This document shows positions 59,882 through 64,000 of a stretch of 64,000 nt of DNA, piece by piece. A model generated the notes under the pieces. The model was given only the letters and a program-made list of their open reading frames with translations. It ran no database searches and was not told where the DNA came from. The DNA comes from Lutjanus erythropterus (lineage: Eukaryota > Chordata > Actinopteri > Lutjaniformes > Lutjanidae). The stretch is from positions 12,468,219 through 12,532,218 of the forward strand of contig CM034600.1 of NCBI GenBank assembly GCA_020091685.1, read 5' to 3'. The position numbers and the translations under genes were made by a program. Each line of letters opens with the position of its first letter. The first letter of the stretch is position 1.

Positions 59882-60409
59882 CAGTGGTGCACTGTAACTA
59901 AGTACATTTATATCAAGTACTGTACTTATTTTGTACTTTACTTGAACTCCATTTTATCCAAATTTATGCTTCTTTACTACATCCCAGAGGCAAATACTGC
60001 ACTTTTTAATCCACAAAGCTTCACTGACTTTTTAGAGATACATGATTCTCACAGGACGGTGATGCTACGAACATTTGATGGTCTTATAGACCATGATGCA
60101 TTGCTGTAGATTAAAGTAGCCAGCAGTGACCTATGAAGTAGTTAAAATGAGCTCAACCTTAAACATCTACAGCAGTAAACAGCCATAACATTAAAGTAAT
60201 AATATTAATCCAAAAACATCAGACATAATAACACTGACGGGGAACATTGGGAACATGAATACTTTTACTTTAAGTATTTTTATCTGATAATATTTCCATA
60301 TTTTCAGTAAGGTTTTGTGAATGCAGGACTTTTACTTGTAGTGAAGTATTTTTACAGTGTGATATTGGTACTTTTGCATTAATTAAGGATCTGGTTACTT
60401 CCACCTTGG
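59882..60409. repeat. Dispersed fish repeat rich in TACTTTTACTT motifs
   Basis: The left end CAGTGGTGCACTGTAACTA resembles the right end read on the other strand, CCAAGGTGGAAGTAACCAG. Near both ends there are GTACTT and TACTTTTACTT words, for example AGTACTGTACTT and GACTTTTACTTG. From memory this matches a widespread fish repeat. No matching 8-bp flanks were seen, so its mode of insertion is not established here. Confidence 0.6.
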
Positions 60410-60726
60410 AGGAGTAACAACATGTCCACACATTATCTTACACCTACGCACATATAAACACACATTTGTAGGTCTTTTCTGTTGAGGATCTTCATTGACA
60501 TAATGCACTGTCTAACCCCTAATTTCAGCCAAACTTCAACCTAACTTTAATCTTTTCACCCTCCAACAGTCCAGAGACATCCTCACTCTGAGGTCTAAAA
60601 CTCAAATGAATCAACTACAAGAGCACATGCACACACCACGACCACCCATGTCATCCCTTAAATTCTATTAGACCTAAATATTGACACACAGCATATCACT
60701 CAGCACCCATAATGCTACAGTCATAC

Positions 60727-60729
60727 ACA

Positions 60730-60760
<31 letters not shown>

Positions 60761-60881
60761 GCCTCCTCCTCCACTCTGACAGTGATGATGGATGTCTTTA
60801 AGGATGGAGGAAATCCACAAATAAACATCTGGCACCGTGATCTATGGGTCAAAGGTTTATAGACCATGGCCAATGTCTGTC

Positions 60882-60941
<60 letters not shown>
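60727..60941. repeat. (CA)n and (TG)n tracts in opposite orientation
   Basis: A CA tract at 60727-60761 and a TG tract at 60885-60941 are separated by about 125 bp. Because one is the complement of the other, they form a potential long inverted repeat. Confidence 0.95.
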
Positions 60942-60942
<1 letters not shown>

Positions 60943-61734
60943 GCGTTAATGACACCATCATACTGATCAACCACATTAAGGGATCGTAACCTTTAGTGCA
61001 GGGTCACGACCTCAGCGTGCTGTAGGAACCACACAACAGTCATCACTTTGTCCCTGCAGAGTGGACGCACACGACCAGGCTGTTTGTTTTAATTTAATGA
61101 TGATTGGTTAAGTCTTTTCTACTTTAGTGGATGAGTGACAGGAAAGACTGGATTCACTGGGAGGAGAGTTTAAGGCCATTGTATGAAGTTAAAAAAGTAC
61201 AGCAAGCAATGTATTTTGGCCTTGAATGAATGATAAAACCATGGAGTAAGAAATGGCCACTGTGAGCATTTTGTGCTGAAAATCTCTGAACCTTTCAGGA
61301 TAGTGCTGGTGTCATCACGGGTGCTTTTTTTTTGCAGGTAACCAATCATATATTGGATGGGGACTCATCACCCTGGTAACAAGGAACATGAAGGAGAGTT
61401 TACCTTCCTGTGTTCGCTGGAGAGCCGTGACTCAACTCATGTCTGTGCAGAAGCCCAAAGGGAAAGAGGTTTTTCAAAGTGTTTGTGTGTTCAGCTCTCC
61501 AAATGCCTGTATATGAATCTCTGTGGGTTGAAGTTTAGTTTCTCTCCTGTGTCACTGTTTTTACTCTGAGTAACCTGCTACATTTTATTGTCATGTTCAC
61601 TTTCAGATGATAGGAGTCATGTTAAGTTAGTACAGATGAAAACCAAACATTTCCTGATTCTGCTGCTTCATAATAAAAGCTTTGAGATAACAAAACACCT
61701 TTATTGTGAAGAATTTATCTTAAGTGTCATGTGG

Positions 61735-62040
61735 TTAAAGCGATAATTCATCCCAAAATGAAATTTCACTCAATATCTACTCACCCCTGTGCTGATGTGA
61801 GGATGGGTGAAGATCTCCAGTTCACAAAACTCTCCCAGAGCTTCAGCGGAAAGCAGCATTTAGGCAGGTATCACGAGATCTCGAATATCTCATGTTGCAT
61901 CACATTGGACACTTGAATTACATCACATGAGCAGTATGGAGACATTTTGTTGTTTTTTTGTGTGTGTTCTTTTTTACATTTTGAAACTGGTCACCATTTA
62001 CTTCAATTGTACTGGATTTGGCTGCAACACTGTTTTCACA
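61735..62040. repeat. Fragment of dispersed repeat
   Basis: AATTCATCCCAAAATGAAAT and TATCTACTCACCCCTGTG followed by CTGATG are words I recall from a common fish repeat. The downstream boundary is approximate. Confidence 0.4.
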
Positions 62041-64000
62041 GTAATGCAAAGAATTGCAAACCATGATTCACTGAGAGCAGTTTGACATATTCTCTTTATT
62101 CCAACACTGGAACAAAGTAGGTTCAACAGGAGCAGCTGCAGCTTTAAGTTCTTTGTGTGAAATGAAGAACTGACTCTTCAAACTGAGAAATGCTCATAAA
62201 TTCAAGTTTACTTAACTCAATTGGTTTTACAAAACTCAAATAAGATTTTAAATTAGTTGTTATACTTGTTAACTTGTTAACCTACATTTTTAAGTTGAAC
62301 CAGCTCAAATTGCACATAAAAAGGGTTTGGGTATAAGATGAATGAGTGAATTGGTGATTTCAGTGAGTTTTACAAATGCTTCCAAAGTATGACCACACTT
62401 CTTTAATTTCAAATAGAGGCCTTTGTTAAGAAATACTATGACCTCACAATATTTACAGTAATAAGGGACTACATTCATCACTTCTCTGCAATAATTCTGT
62501 TATCAATTACTATCATGCATAATGCATGTATATCTGCAATGCAATGCAGGAATAGAGTTTAAAATGTGTGCGTGCTACAATAATGAATGTTAGGTACAGG
62601 AAAACTTATCCCAACAAGCTATTCAGACAATAAATGTTGACGTTTCTGTTGATAATGATCATTGGTAGCTTGTCTCTGCACAGGCTGTGTTCAACATTCA
62701 ACTGGAGGCCAACTGCAAGCTCACTGTGGGGGAGAGGAGAGATGTGGATGATTTAGATGAGGGAGAGGAGGGTGAAGACAGGAGGGGTTGCTCAAGTGGG
62801 ATTTAAACCAGGATAACGCTATCTGTGTGTGCATGTGTGTGCGTTTATTCTTGTAATTGTGTCCTTACAAGAACCAGGTTTCCTCACAGAAAGTAAGACA
62901 GAAAACATTTTTTTTGTTTTGACTTTATGGGGCTCTTTAAAGGTGGTAGTCAGAATGAGGAATAAATAACTGAGGTAAAAGTTAGGGACCGAAGACTCTT
63001 CCAGCATGTGTGTGTGCGGTTCTGTGTTTTTGTCAGTGTGTGGGTGTTTGGCAACAGAATAAAGATGCTGTTCGGCTTTTCTGACCTGACTTTACTCCTC
63101 CCACCACGGGACACAACCCTGTTGGTTTCTAAGGAAAACCTGGAGTAAATTATAAATTATAAATCAAATAGAAATAATTATGTCTAAGAACAAAGAGGAG
63201 AGGGAGTTAACATTTCCTTTGGTTTTGCAATGAGGAGAGACAGTACCAGAGGCAAAAACATGCACACTTTTAAAAACATAACATGTATAAATTTAGCATA
63301 TGTTGTTTCTAGTTGCATACTTTGCACATACAAGTGCCGATAATAAAGATATAATAATTGTCTATATGCATTATCTATTCTTTTTTTAATATATTTTCAT
63401 AAAATAACAATACCACATGATGTCATGTTTTAAATCAACTTTGTATTTTGAAGTCATGTCCACTAAATTTTAGAAAATATTTCATTTTACAGCTGCAGAG
63501 TATTTTTCAATCATTTATCTTCAGATGTTGAGCAACAGCAGAACTGCAGCAATCACGAAATGCATGCAAGGGGAACTCCTACGGTGGTAACATCTGTATG
63601 AAAATGACTCACACCCAAGCTTTCCAGAAAAAATACAGGACATGCAGTTAATATGTTTTACATTTTTAATGAATTATATTTTATTTACTCTCTTATTTTA
63701 AAAGATTTAGTTGAAATGAATCAAAACACTGAAATCACATAAAAGGGAATAAAATAGGGATAAAATCAGTTAAGCGTCTCATTTTGAAAAGTAAATTAGA
63801 TTGTAAATGAAACTACAAAAGTTTCTGAAGATGAAACTGATGACAGTCATGACAGTAATTCAGAGCACATTTAATTTGACGCCAGCAAACCTTTCATAAT
63901 AAAAACCACATAGTATCAGAGGTCAAAAAGTCAGTATATTAGGAAACTTTTGAATCCTGCTGCAGTGAAGTGAAATTACACCCAGTTTGAGCCGAACAAG

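Larger units (their letters stand above)
53346..64000. other. Upstream flank; no gene recognised
   Basis: This 10.6-kb stretch lies 5' of the semaphorin gene. The longest open frame (139 codons, 54855-55274, plus strand) shows no domain, signal peptide or splice-consistent continuation that I can recognise. It contains a probable repeat at 54070-54290, a near full-length dispersed repeat at 55938-56450, repeat fragments at 57769-57850 and 61735-62040, a repeat with ends near 59882 and 60409, and microsatellites at 60727-60761 and 60885-60941. Distal promoter or enhancer sequence may be here. Confidence 0.6.

Overview
The window looks like teleost fish nuclear DNA, most likely a percomorph. 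It is AT-leaning and gene-poor, carries many (CA)n microsatellites, and holds several dispersed repeats of types common in spiny-rayed fishes. No open frame exceeds 165 codons, and none of the longer ones looks like a protein. Nothing prokaryotic, organellar or viral was recognised.

I can support one protein-coding gene. It is a class 3 semaphorin on the minus strand, most like SEMA3G, and only its 5' part lies in the window. Four coding exons are visible in transcript order: exon 1 (52928-52823, signal peptide and start of the mature protein), exon 2 (28772-28612), exon 3 (19606-19544) and exon 4 (8073-7954). All boundaries have GT/AG splice sites. The phases are 1, 0, 0, 0, and together the exons encode the first 150 residues: secretion signal plus the N-terminal part of the sema beta-propeller. 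Introns 1 to 3 measure 24,050, 9,005 and 11,470 bp. Positions 1-7953 hold no recognisable exon 5, so the rest of the sema domain, the PSI and Ig domains and the basic tail should lie beyond the left edge.

Layout from left to right: 1-7953 is intron 4; 8074-19543 is intron 3; 19607-28611 is intron 2; 28773-52822 is intron 1; about 52929-53345 is the 5' UTR and putative promoter, relatively GC- and CpG-rich; 53346-64000 is upstream flank without a recognisable gene.

The non-coding space is largely repeats. Four hAT-like non-autonomous elements were delimited by terminal inverted repeats and exact or decayed 8-bp target duplications (44932-45390, 47957-48402, 49934-50290, 51481-52005). The one at 47957-48402 has been split by a foldback element. 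Two copies of another family lie at 45586-45880 and 55938-56450. A further inverted-repeat element lies at 27681-28112, and there are traces of tRNA-derived SINEs and possibly an LTR. No multi-gene system is visible. The points most worth following up are the nested insertion, a perfect 15-bp hairpin in intron 1, a GATA microsatellite against the exon 1 donor site, and a paired motif around the putative promoter.
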